Source of the DNA: CAVALG01 sp963589585
Lineage (GTDB): Bacteria > Bacillota > Clostridia > Oscillospirales > Acutalibacteraceae
DNA: 33,893 bases
Reading direction: 5' to 3'
Assembly (NCBI GenBank): GCA_963589585.1
Contig: CAVALG010000108.1
Coordinates: forward strand, 1 to 33,893
Part shown: one piece after another, positions 1-5,994 of the stretch
Numbering within the stretch: position 1 is the first letter of the stretch
Layout: each line of letters starts with the position of its first letter
Position numbers and translations under genes: made by a program
The notes under the pieces: generated by a model
What the model was told of the DNA's origin: nothing
Database searches by the model: none
What the model saw: the letters and a program-made list of their open reading frames with translations, nothing else

Positions 1-87
1 TCGGTCGGTGCTTCTGCTTCGCAGAGGTGTCCACCGGACACCCGCACCCCGTCAAGTGGAGCCAAGAGTTTTGAGCGCAGCGTCAGC
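1..87. other. Hairpin-rich intergenic fragment, cut by window start
   Basis: No gene is visible. Bases 26-32 (GGTGTCC) pair perfectly with 36-42 (GGACACC) across a 3-nt loop. A second small hairpin (around 11-26, CTtCTGC/GCAGAG) lies beside it, and GGTGC at 7-11 can pair with GCACC at 44-48 to enclose both, giving a three-way-junction shape. The left end may be missing. It lies just past the stop codon of the leftward acetyltransferase gene, so it could act in termination or be a piece of an intergenic repeat. I cannot name a family. Confidence 0.35.
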
Positions 88-633
88 CTAAAATTCAATG
101 CGCATAAGTACAAGTTCCTGCCAACCCGATATTCTTGAAAGAAAGCCGCGCGGATTTCTGCCGTACTCGGTAAAACCCATTTTCTTATATAACGCGACTG
201 CGGCGGTATTATCCGCCACGACATCAAGTTCAAGTTGCTTGTACCCTGACGATTTTGCACATTCTATACAGGCGGCTGTAAGGGCTTTGCCCAGCCCTTT
301 GCCCCAATGGGCTTTTTCAATCGCAATTCCGAACTCGGCGCGGTGGCGTATTTTTTCCTTGCTTCCGACGGGTGAAAACCCTGCGGTGCCGACCACTTTA
401 CCGTTTAATACGGCGCAAATCTCGATTTCATTATCGGACGCGGTTGACGCGGCAAGAAATTTTTCCTCTTTTTCAAGCGTAAAATCATCTTCATCGGGAT
501 ATGTTAAAAGGTAATCGCTTTCGGTATGGGTCAGGCGGAAACAACGCAGGACTTCGGCTGCGTCACGCTCATCGGCGTTGCGCAGCAGGCACTGCTCGCC
601 GTTTTTAAGGGTTACGGTTTTATTATATTGCAT
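88..633 (-). CDS. GNAT family N-acetyltransferase
   Basis: A 181-aa protein of the GCN5-related acetyltransferase fold, which transfers an acetyl group from acetyl-CoA to an amine. The acetyl-CoA binding motif A is visible as EFGIAIEKAHWGKGLGKAL (Gly-rich WGKGLG turn), followed by motif B with NTAAVALYKKMGF, the usual C-terminal signature. The length is normal for a single-domain GNAT. The start at 633 is backed by AAGGAG 7 nt upstream and by a promoter further upstream on the same strand. It is a single-gene transcription unit transcribed away from the large RNA locus. The substrate cannot be told from sequence; the RimI/RimJ-like shape allows a small-molecule or protein amine. Confidence 0.9.
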   Translation of the reverse strand: MQYNKTVTLKNGEQCLLRNADERDAAEVLRCFRLTHTESDYLLTYPDEDDFTLEKEEKFLAASTASDNEIEICAVLNGKVVGTAGFSPVGSKEKIRHRAEFGIAIEKAHWGKGLGKALTAACIECAKSSGYKQLELDVVADNTAAVALYKKMGFTEYGRNPRGFLSRISGWQELVLMRIEF

Positions 634-667
634 TTTATTCTCCTTGGGTTTTGTAAATATGTATATG

Positions 668-697
668 ATTGTAACACTCGCGGCAGCGCACTGTCAA
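668..697 (-). promoter_or_regulatory. Sigma-A promoter of the GNAT gene
   Basis: Read on the minus strand, TTGACA (692-697) and TACAAT (668-673) are 18 nt apart. The -35 box is a perfect consensus, and the position is about 35 nt upstream of the acetyltransferase start codon. Confidence 0.7.
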
Positions 698-814
698 CTT
701 TTTGCAGATTCGGGAAGCATATTACTTAATTCGCGGATATAGCTTCAAATTCGCTAAATGTGGATAACTTTTGTGTGAATTAATAATTTTTTATAAAAAA
801 GTTTGATAAAGGTA

Positions 815-843
815 TTGACAATGCATAAAAGGTATGCTATTAT
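815..843 (+). promoter_or_regulatory. Strong sigma-A promoter of the large RNA
   Basis: A perfect TTGACA (815-820) is followed after exactly 17 nt by TATTAT (838-843). The 30 nt upstream (about 781-812) is almost pure A/T with A- and T-tracts, as expected of an UP element. The predicted start of transcription is near 850. No long ORF follows, so the promoter belongs to the RNA at about 850-1565. Confidence 0.8.
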
Positions 844-902
844 ATAGACACAGAAAAGAACTAAACAAAAAATTCAGAGTCATTCGAGAGGGGTCGATTC
901 CG

Positions 903-950
903 ATGCAGAACGAAGAACCATCATCCATCGCGTTGACCGCGATATTCTAA
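903..950 (+). CDS. Possible 15-codon ORF at the head of the large RNA
   Basis: ATG at 903 is preceded by GAGAGGGG (886-893) and opens a frame of 15 codons (M-Q-N-E-E-P-S-S-I-A-L-T-A-I-F) ending in TAA at 948-950. The spacing to the purine tract is about 9 nt, so translation is possible. A 6-bp hairpin (927-943) lies inside the frame. The same CCGATG context recurs later in the RNA, so the apparent start could equally be part of an RNA motif. I recognise no peptide family. Confidence 0.2.
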   Translation: MQNEEPSSIALTAIF

Positions 951-956
951 AACGAA

Positions 957-1111
957 GGGACTGAGTCCGAAAATTTATTAAGTTCATTTTCATTAAACCT
1001 TTGACCAAAACGGATACCGGACCGTAATCCGGCGAATAAATATATTAAATATAAAATATATTTCATATATATAATCTTAGATTTTAAATCTTATTGGGAG
1101 TGAGTCCGAAA
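957..1111 (+). repeat. Direct repeat GGGA(C/G)TGAGTCCGAAA within the RNA
   Basis: Copy 1 is at 957-972 and copy 2 at 1096-1111; they match at 15 of 16 positions. Each contains a small GGA...TCC dyad and each is followed by a short in-frame stretch ending in TAA. A related sequence, GGAAGTGACTCCG, occurs at 31603-31615 in the hsp20 leader. Confidence 0.6.
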
Positions 1112-1371
1112 TTCAGTTAATTTCAAACAAAATTGAATTTGGCAAAGAAAGGACGGTTTACACTTTCACATAATGACGATTATAGATATTAAAATTGAAT
1201 AGTTAAATAAATTGTGATAACAGTCCTTTGGGTGAACCGTGAAGCCGAATTTATCAGTAGTTATTAAGCGCTGCGGCTCCGTTGCCCTACCTTAACAAAG
1301 GGGACAGTTGAGAAAACAAAACAAGTAATAAAATAAACTTATAAACCAACTACATTAAATTTAAGAGGTTG

Positions 1372-1493
1372 GACCGATGTACAGATAAATCAAAAACGAA
1401 GTTTTATAGTTGAGATCATTATAAATAGAGGAGACAGACCGATGTTTTAGTTATGATCGAATCCAAACTACATAAAACGGAGCAGACCAATGT
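1372..1493 (+). repeat. Three GACC(G/A)ATGT modules in the 3' third of the RNA
   Basis: Copies lie at 1372-1380, 1437-1445 and 1485-1493. Each is preceded by a Shine-Dalgarno-like purine run (AGAGG, GAGGAG, CGGAG) 7-8 nt before the ATG, and each ATG opens a minimal frame: three codons at 1377-1388, two codons at 1442-1450 and two codons at 1490-1498. Upstream complements of the ATGT segment (TACAT 1351-1355; CTACAT 1468-1473) can form a helix with it in copies 1 and 3. They could be miniature ORFs or a repeated structural or protein-binding module. Confidence 0.5.
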
Positions 1494-1527
1494 GGTAAGT
1501 TAATTTAAACTAAAAGCAAATCATAGC

Positions 1528-1565
1528 ACTTCCCCGTACACAGCGTGTGCGGGGGAGTTTTTTAT
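1528..1565 (+). terminator. Intrinsic terminator of the large RNA
   Basis: A 14-bp stem with a 3-nt loop (A1528-C1541 with G1545-T1558, including G-T pairs) is followed by a run of six T and then ATT. It cleanly separates the RNA from the yqeG-type gene, which has its own promoter at 1606-1634. Confidence 0.9.
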
Positions 1566-1605
1566 TCGGCTTTATGCGTTTTGCGGTATTATTATAATAT
1601 TTTTC

Positions 1606-1634
1606 TTGAAATAACGCCGATAAGGTGATAAAAT
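1606..1634 (+). promoter_or_regulatory. Promoter of the yqeG-nfo-like operon
   Basis: TTGAAA (1606-1611) and TAAAAT (1629-1634) are 17 nt apart, 39 nt before the chosen start codon at 1673. It lies downstream of the terminator at 1528-1565, so the operon is transcribed independently of the large RNA. Confidence 0.6.
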
Positions 1635-1672
1635 CTACTTGATTGATTTTTTACTGTAGCAGCGAGGAAAAT

Positions 1673-2173
1673 ATGAAGTTATTTAAACCCGATTTAATTA
1701 CAAAAAGAATAACGGATATTACACCCGAAACTATTAAAAATATGGGTATAGACGGGATAATGGTTGATGTTGACAATACACTTTCCACCCACGGCGGTCA
1801 AAAGCCGCTTGAGGGGCTCGGCGAATGGATTGACGGCATTAAAAATTCCGGTATTAAAATAACAATTCTTTCAAATGCAAAATTCAAACGGGTAAAGCCG
1901 TTTGCGGCAAGGATAGGTCTGCCGTTTATACATTTGGGCGCAAAACCGCTGCCCATAGGATATATCCGTGCGGCACACGCAATGGAACTTAAAAGAAAAA
2001 ACACCGCCGTTATAGGCGACCAGATATTTACCGATATTTTAGGTGCGCGGCTTTCGGGCGTAAAGGCGATACTTGTGCGGCCCATATTACCGGAGGACAA
2101 AAAAAGTTTTAAAATAAGGCGCAAATATGAGAAAAAGATACTTACAAAACTCGGTTATAAGGAGGACGAATGA
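1673..2173 (+). CDS. YqeG family HAD IIIA-type phosphatase
   Basis: A 166-aa HAD-superfamily hydrolase of the YqeG/Gep4-like group. Motif I is DVDNTL with the expected nucleophile aspartate and DxD pattern; motif II is ILSNA; and GDQIFTDILGA supplies the conserved acidic motif IV. Family members dephosphorylate phosphorylated metabolites; the yeast homologue Gep4 is a phosphatidylglycerophosphate phosphatase, and the bacterial substrate is less certain. The start at 1673 is preferred over an in-frame codon at 1643 because GAGGAAA lies directly before it and the protein then begins MKLFKPD, as expected of the family. The stop overlaps the start of the next gene (ATGA), pointing to translational coupling. 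Confidence 0.9.
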   Translation: MKLFKPDLITKRITDITPETIKNMGIDGIMVDVDNTLSTHGGQKPLEGLGEWIDGIKNSGIKITILSNAKFKRVKPFAARIGLPFIHLGAKPLPIGYIRAAHAMELKRKNTAVIGDQIFTDILGARLSGVKAILVRPILPEDKKSFKIRRKYEKKILTKLGYKEDE

Positions 2174-3030
2174 TGTCGGCAAAATTCGGCCCTGCGGGCA
2201 ACTCTGCAAGTTTTTCAAAAATGGGATATAAATCAAGCCTTGATGTGCCCGAATATATAGAAAAAATGGGGCTTGATGTTTTTGAGTACCAATGCGGCAG
2301 AGGCGTAAACATAGGCGAAGAAAAGGCGCGGCAACTCGGTGCGGCGGCAGCCGAAAAAGGAATCACCCTCACCCTGCACGCACCCTACTACATTTCAATG
2401 TCGGGCGTTGACCCCGAAAAGCGGCTTAAATCGGTTGATTACATTCTTGCAAGTGCCCGTGCTGTAGACGCAATGGGCGGCAACCGTATTGTTGTACACA
2501 CGGGTTCCTGCGGCAAAATCACAAGAGAAGAAGCGCTTGCGCTCGCTTCGGACACAATGAAATCCGCCGTTGCGGCATTGGATGAAAATGGGCTTTCACA
2601 CATTCACATCTGCCCTGAAACTATGGGGAAAATAAATCAGCTCGGTACGCTTGACGAAGTTTTAACGCTTTGCGAAATTGACGAAAGGCTGATACCCTGC
2701 ATTGATTTCGGTCATCTTAACGCACGAACCTTAGGCGGATTAAAAACTTACAGCGATTTTAAAGAGATTTTTGATAGAATTGAGGACAAGTTGGGTATTG
2801 ACCGTTTGCGTTCATTCCACTCGCATTTTTCAAAAATCGAATATACCGACGGCGGCGAGAAAAAACACCTGACATTTGAGGAAACCGTGTACGGACCCGA
2901 CTATGAGCCTGTAATTGATTTAATTGTTAAGAAAAATTGCTCGCCGATAATTATATGCGAATCCGACGGAACGCAGGCGGAAGACGCTTTGACTATGAAA
3001 AAAGCGTATAAAGCACTCACAGCGGACTAA
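2170..3030 (+). CDS. Endonuclease IV-like TIM barrel (AP endonuclease family 2)
   Basis: A 286-aa protein of the xylose-isomerase-like TIM barrel/endonuclease IV family. Metal-ligand motifs of Nfo are visible in order: LHAPYY, VVHTG, CPETMG, CIDFGH, FHSHFS and the late ICESDG glutamate. Canonical enzymes incise DNA 5' to abasic sites using three zinc ions. One deviation stands out: the DxH motif that completes the third zinc site appears as KKH (GGEKKHLTF), so the aspartate seems to be replaced. That leaves room for a related but different hydrolase. The start has a GGAGG ribosome binding site and overlaps the yqeG-type stop codon by ATGA. A second ATG directly follows the first. Confidence 0.8.
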   Translation: MMSAKFGPAGNSASFSKMGYKSSLDVPEYIEKMGLDVFEYQCGRGVNIGEEKARQLGAAAAEKGITLTLHAPYYISMSGVDPEKRLKSVDYILASARAVDAMGGNRIVVHTGSCGKITREEALALASDTMKSAVAALDENGLSHIHICPETMGKINQLGTLDEVLTLCEIDERLIPCIDFGHLNARTLGGLKTYSDFKEIFDRIEDKLGIDRLRSFHSHFSKIEYTDGGEKKHLTFEETVYGPDYEPVIDLIVKKNCSPIIICESDGTQAEDALTMKKAYKALTAD

Positions 3031-3066
3031 ATTTGCAAATATTTCTGCATATATAGGAAATAATGC

Positions 3067-3095
3067 TTGCAAATTGTCCGCAGTTGTTATAAAAT
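3067..3095 (+). promoter_or_regulatory. Promoter of efp
   Basis: TTGCAA (3067-3072) and TAAAAT (3090-3095) are 17 nt apart, about 30 nt before the efp start codon, in an A/T-rich gap. Confidence 0.5.
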
Positions 3096-3126
3096 AAAAA
3101 AAGAAACTATTTGGAGGTTATAAAAT

Positions 3127-3684
3127 ATGGTTACAGCCGGAGATTTCAGAAACGGTATGACATTTGAAATGGATGGAAAGGTTTATCAGATAATTGAATT
3201 CCAGCATGTTAAGCCGGGTAAAGGCGCAGCCTTCGTCCGCACCAAGATAAGAAATGTTATTGAAGGATCGGTTGTTGAAAAAACTTTCAACCCGACCGAA
3301 AAATTCCCTACCGCTTATGTTGAGCGTAAGGATATGGAGTATTCATACAATGACGGCGGTCTTTACTACTTTATGGACCAGGAAACATACGAACTTGTCC
3401 CGATAAATGAAGCCGACTTAGGCGATAACTTTAAGTTTGTAAAGGAAAATATGATGTGCAAAGTCCTTTCATACAAAGGCAATGTATTCGGCGTTGAACC
3501 GCCCACATTCGTTGAACTTAAAGTTACACAGACCGACCCGGGATTTGCAGGCAACACCGCAACCAACGCCACCAAACCCGCAACGCTTGAAACCGGCGCG
3601 GAAATTCGTGTTCCCCTTTTTATAAACGAGGGTGATATGATTCGCATTGACACAAGAACCGGCGAATATATGGAACGTGCATAA
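3127..3684 (+). CDS. efp: Elongation factor P
   Basis: A 185-aa full-length EF-P, which binds the ribosome between the P and E sites and relieves stalling at proline runs. The N-terminal KOW-like domain carries the exposed loop VKPGKGAAFVRTK, whose lysine (KPGKG) is the position modified in many species; two OB domains follow, ending in the conserved RIDTRTGEYMERA. GGAGG precedes the ATG at 3127. No EF-P modification enzyme is present in the window. Placement directly before a CD1247-type gene is, to my knowledge, a recurring order in Clostridia. Confidence 0.97.
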   Translation: MVTAGDFRNGMTFEMDGKVYQIIEFQHVKPGKGAAFVRTKIRNVIEGSVVEKTFNPTEKFPTAYVERKDMEYSYNDGGLYYFMDQETYELVPINEADLGDNFKFVKENMMCKVLSYKGNVFGVEPPTFVELKVTQTDPGFAGNTATNATKPATLETGAEIRVPLFINEGDMIRIDTRTGEYMERA

Positions 3685-3739
3685 CATTGGTTTTTAACCG
3701 TGTTTAATAAAATTTTTCATTAAGAAACGGAGAAAGATT

Positions 3740-4168
3740 ATGACTGTCAATGAAAAGGTTCAATACATCAAAGGTTTAGCCGAAGGTATGGAACTCGGCG
3801 ATTCAAAGGAAAGCAAACTCATTTTAAAAATGCTTGAAGTTCTTGAGGATATCGCGCTTGAGATTGAAGATATAGAAGACGCTTGCTCTGATATGGCGGA
3901 ACAGATTGACGCTGTTGACGAGGATCTTGCGGATGTTGAGGAAGAATTCTACGGCGATTGCGATTGTGATGATTGCTGTGACGATTATGACGATGATTGC
4001 TGCTATGAAGTTGAATGCCCCAACTGCAACGATGTAATATATCTTGACGAGGATATGATTGAAGAAGGCGGCATCAAATGCCCCAACTGCGGAACAGAAC
4101 TTGAATTTGACCTTGACGACTGTGACGGTGACTGTGATTGCTGCGATCACGCCGAGGACTGCGAGTAA
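3740..4168 (+). CDS. CD1247 N-terminal domain-type acidic Cys-rich protein
   Basis: A 142-aa protein of unknown function. Residues 1-60 (VNEKVQYIKGLAEGMEL...) form the helical region typical of clostridial proteins named for the CD1247 N-terminal domain. The middle is a highly acidic Asp/Cys-rich stretch (about residues 70-92, DCDCDDCCDDYDDDCC). It is followed by a zinc-ribbon-like segment with CPNC and CPNC pairs (about 94-118) and a second Asp/Cys-rich tail. Together this suggests a metal-binding or redox-sensing protein. AGAAACGGAGA precedes the ATG. It probably shares the efp transcript and is followed by a terminator-like hairpin. Confidence 0.8.
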   Translation: MTVNEKVQYIKGLAEGMELGDSKESKLILKMLEVLEDIALEIEDIEDACSDMAEQIDAVDEDLADVEEEFYGDCDCDDCCDDYDDDCCYEVECPNCNDVIYLDEDMIEEGGIKCPNCGTELEFDLDDCDGDCDCCDHAEDCE

Positions 4169-4200
4169 TTATTCTGCAAGGTTGAAATAATTTATATAAG

Positions 4201-4234
4201 CGCAGCGCCTTAACATTGGGGTGTTGCGTTTTTT
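4201..4234 (+). terminator. Terminator-like hairpin just before the ispD ribosome binding site
   Basis: CGCAGCGCC (4201-4209) pairs with GGTGTTGCG (4220-4228) through 9 bp including two G-T pairs, followed by six T (4229-4234). The ispD start codon is only 17 nt further on, too close to fit a promoter between them. It may therefore be a leaky terminator or an attenuator controlling ispDF. Confidence 0.65.
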
Positions 4235-4250
4235 CGGGCGGTGAGAAATT

Positions 4251-4946
4251 ATGTTTAATTTCAGTGCGGTTATAACCGCAGGCGGAAGTTCCACAAGGAT
4301 GAACGGACAAAATAAAATTTTGGCAGAGTTATGCGGCAAACCGGTTATAGCCTATTCCCTGCTGGCATTTCAGAAATGCGCCGATATTTCGCAAATAACC
4401 GTAGCGGCGCAAAAGGCGGATATACCCGTCATCAAAGAAATAGCCGCAAAATACGGCGTCACCAAACTTCGGGCTGTTTGCGAGGGCGGCGCCTGCCGTG
4501 AAGAATCGGTATATCGCGCAATAACCGTGTTGCCGAACAATACCGACTTTGCCGTTATACACGACGGTGCAAGACCTATGGTAACGCCCGAATTTATAAG
4601 CCGAATACTTAAATCCGCAAAACGCGGTATTTCGGTTGCCTGCGGCGTGCCTGCAAAAGACACTGTGGTTTCGGTAAACGGCAGTTGCGTAAACGAAAGA
4701 CCTTGCAGGGTAAATCTGCGCCTTGTTCAGACACCGCAGATTGTTGAATATCTGCCGTTTAAAAATGCGCTTGATAAAAACGCCGACCGATTGAGCAAAT
4801 TTACCGACGATTGCTCGGTTTTGGCGGAATCGGGCGTTCCGCAAATCATTGCGGACGGCGACTACCGCAACATAAAGGTAACAACACCCGAAGATTTACA
4901 GATTGCCGAATTGTTTTTATCGGGTAAAGGGGGCGTTATAAAATGA
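4251..4946 (+). CDS. ispD: 2-C-methyl-D-erythritol 4-phosphate cytidylyltransferase
   Basis: A 231-aa IspD, which joins MEP and CTP to form CDP-methylerythritol in the MEP isoprenoid pathway. The nucleotidyltransferase P-loop-like signature ITAGGSSTRMNGQNK starts at residue 8; VIHDGARPMVTPEFI carries the conserved aspartate/arginine; and TDDCSVLAESG is the C-terminal family motif. GGTGAG precedes the ATG by 7 nt. The 3' end overlaps ispF by 4 nt (ATGA), so the two are translationally coupled consecutive-pathway enzymes. A hairpin with a T-tract just upstream suggests conditional expression. Confidence 0.96.
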   Translation: MFNFSAVITAGGSSTRMNGQNKILAELCGKPVIAYSLLAFQKCADISQITVAAQKADIPVIKEIAAKYGVTKLRAVCEGGACREESVYRAITVLPNNTDFAVIHDGARPMVTPEFISRILKSAKRGISVACGVPAKDTVVSVNGSCVNERPCRVNLRLVQTPQIVEYLPFKNALDKNADRLSKFTDDCSVLAESGVPQIIADGDYRNIKVTTPEDLQIAELFLSGKGGVIK

Positions 4947-5428
4947 TTAACGGCGCTTTTCGCATAGGTCACGGATATGACGTGCACCGTCTGATTTCGG
5001 ACAGAAAACTTATTTTAGGCGGCGTGGAAATACCGTTTGAAAAAGGGCTTGACGGTCACTCGGACGCCGATGTTTTAATACACGCGATATGTGACGCTCT
5101 GCTCGGCGCTGCGGCACTCGGCGATATAGGCAAGCACTTTCCCGACACGGACAACCGTTTTTTAGACGCTGACAGTAAAATTTTACTTAAAGAAACGGTT
5201 AATATGCTAAGCGGCAATAGCTACCGCATTGCGAATGTAGACTCAACGGTTATAGCACAGCGCCCTAAATTATCGCCGTATATTGATGATATGGCAAAAA
5301 TCATAGCCGACATCTGCGAAATTGATAAAGACTGCATAAATATTAAGGCCACAACCGAAGAACACCTCGGGTTCACCGGAAACGGTGAAGGAATAAGTGC
5401 CCACGCGGTCGCGCTTATATACAAATAA
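4943..5428 (+). CDS. ispF: 2-C-methyl-D-erythritol 2,4-cyclodiphosphate synthase
   Basis: A 161-aa IspF of normal length, which cyclises CDP-ME 2-phosphate to MEcPP with release of CMP. Zinc ligands are visible in GHGYDVHRL (Asp and His near residues 12-14) and in DGHSDADVLIHA. The late motif TTEEHLGFTGNGEGISAHAVALI is split from these by the expected distance. The gene overlaps the ispD stop by ATGA; a GGGGGCG tract inside the end of ispD can serve as ribosome binding site. ispE, which acts between them, is not in the window. Confidence 0.97.
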   Translation: MINGAFRIGHGYDVHRLISDRKLILGGVEIPFEKGLDGHSDADVLIHAICDALLGAAALGDIGKHFPDTDNRFLDADSKILLKETVNMLSGNSYRIANVDSTVIAQRPKLSPYIDDMAKIIADICEIDKDCINIKATTEEHLGFTGNGEGISAHAVALIYK

Positions 5429-5435
5429 CAGTATT

Positions 5436-5489
5436 ATACGGTTTCCCCGACTCATAAAAATTAAGCAAGGGGGAAACCGTATGTTTTTT
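5436..5489 (+). promoter_or_regulatory. 13-bp hairpin over the RBS and start codon of the DUF4830 gene
   Basis: Bases 5436-5448 (ATACGGTTTCCCC) are perfectly complementary to 5470-5482, with a 21-nt loop. The 3' arm contains the GGGGG Shine-Dalgarno core and the first two bases of the start codon at 5481, and six T follow at 5484-5489. The element can act as the ispDF terminator, as a translational block on the downstream gene, or as both. Confidence 0.75.
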
Positions 5490-5927
5490 AATATTGTAAA
5501 AATAAATCGACGGCTCTGCCGCATTGCCGCAATACTTTTGCTGCTTGCCGCGGTTATAGTTTATGATGCGGTTGCGGCAAGCACCGACGCGAAAAAAGAT
5601 GCTATACAAAACGCCACGAAAGACAGAACATCATATATAGGCAACTACGGGTGGGAAGTATCCGCCGAAAGCGAACAGAAAAAGAGCATTACCGTTCCGT
5701 CCGAATTTGATAATGTTTATACCGAATACAATGCTTTACAAAAGAAACAAGGATTTGACCTTGAGCCGTTTAAGGGCAAGACCGTGGAACAATACACATA
5801 CGAAGTTAAAAACTACCCGAACGAACCCGAAAATGTGTTTTTACACATTCTTGTTTACAATGGCAAGGTTATAGGCGGTGATGTTTGCAGTTTAAAACTT
5901 GACGGATTTATGGTAGGAATTAAATAA
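5481..5927 (+). CDS. DUF4830 domain-containing membrane-anchored protein
   Basis: A 148-aa protein with a basic N-terminus and one hydrophobic segment at about residues 12-30 (IAAILLLLAAVIVYDAVAA), then an extracytoplasmic domain. The C-terminal half, with FDNVYTEYNALQKKQGFDL, TVEQYTYEVKNYP and VIGGDVCSLKLDGFMVG, matches my memory of DUF4830, a clostridial domain of unknown function. The longer in-frame start at 5397 would lie inside ispF; ATG 5481 has AAGGGGG at the right distance. That ribosome binding site sits in a perfect 13-bp hairpin, so translation may be regulated. Confidence 0.75.
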   Translation: MFFNIVKINRRLCRIAAILLLLAAVIVYDAVAASTDAKKDAIQNATKDRTSYIGNYGWEVSAESEQKKSITVPSEFDNVYTEYNALQKKQGFDLEPFKGKTVEQYTYEVKNYPNEPENVFLHILVYNGKVIGGDVCSLKLDGFMVGIK

Positions 5928-5946
5928 CGCTCCCTCAAAATTACTG

Positions 5947-5975
5947 TTTACAAACAGAAGCAAAAGTGTTATACT
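5947..5975 (+). promoter_or_regulatory. dinB promoter
   Basis: TTTACA (5947-5952) and TATACT (5970-5975) are 17 nt apart. The LexA box at 5983-5994 lies just after the -10 box, over the expected transcription start, so repressor binding would block initiation. Confidence 0.75.
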
Positions 5976-5982
5976 TATATAT

Positions 5983-5994
5983 GAACATTTGTTC
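5983..5994 (+). promoter_or_regulatory. LexA (DinR) SOS box
   Basis: GAACATTTGTTC is a perfect GAAC-N4-GTTC palindrome, the core of the Gram-positive LexA/DinR operator. It lies between the -10 box and the start codon of a Y-family polymerase gene, the classic arrangement for SOS control. Confidence 0.88.

Larger units (their letters stand above)
850..1565 (+). ncRNA. Putative large structured non-coding RNA, about 700 nt
   Basis: The segment between a near-consensus promoter (815-843) and a strong intrinsic terminator (1528-1565) has no ORF longer than about 15 codons but has many helices. Examples: ATCGCG 927-932 with CGCGAT 938-943; CCGGA/TCCGG near 1018-1032, competing with CGGAT/ATCCG; AAATATATT 1038-1046 with AATATATTT 1055-1063; AAAGGAC 1148-1154 with GTCCTTT 1223-1229; GGTTTAC 1155-1161 with GTGAACC 1232-1238; AGCCG 1243-1247 with CGGCT 1274-1278; CTACAT 1468-1473 with ATGTGG 1490-1495. 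Short motifs recur: GGGA(C/G)TGAGTCCGAAA twice and GACC(G/A)ATGT three times. It is visibly more A+T-rich than its neighbours. I do not recognise OLE, GOLLD, ROOL, 6S, tmRNA or RNase P RNA in it, but without a covariance-model search a known family cannot be excluded. Confidence 0.65.

Noticed and set aside
759..767. TGTGGATAA, the complement of the DnaA box TTATCCACA
   Set aside because: Only one perfect box is present and there is no AT-rich unwinding array, dnaA or dnaN nearby. A single 9-mer can occur by chance.
850..1565. CsrB-like RNA sponge, because GGA recurs many times
   Set aside because: The GGA copies are mostly outside clear hairpin loops and lack the ACAGGAUG-type context; no csrA gene is in the window.
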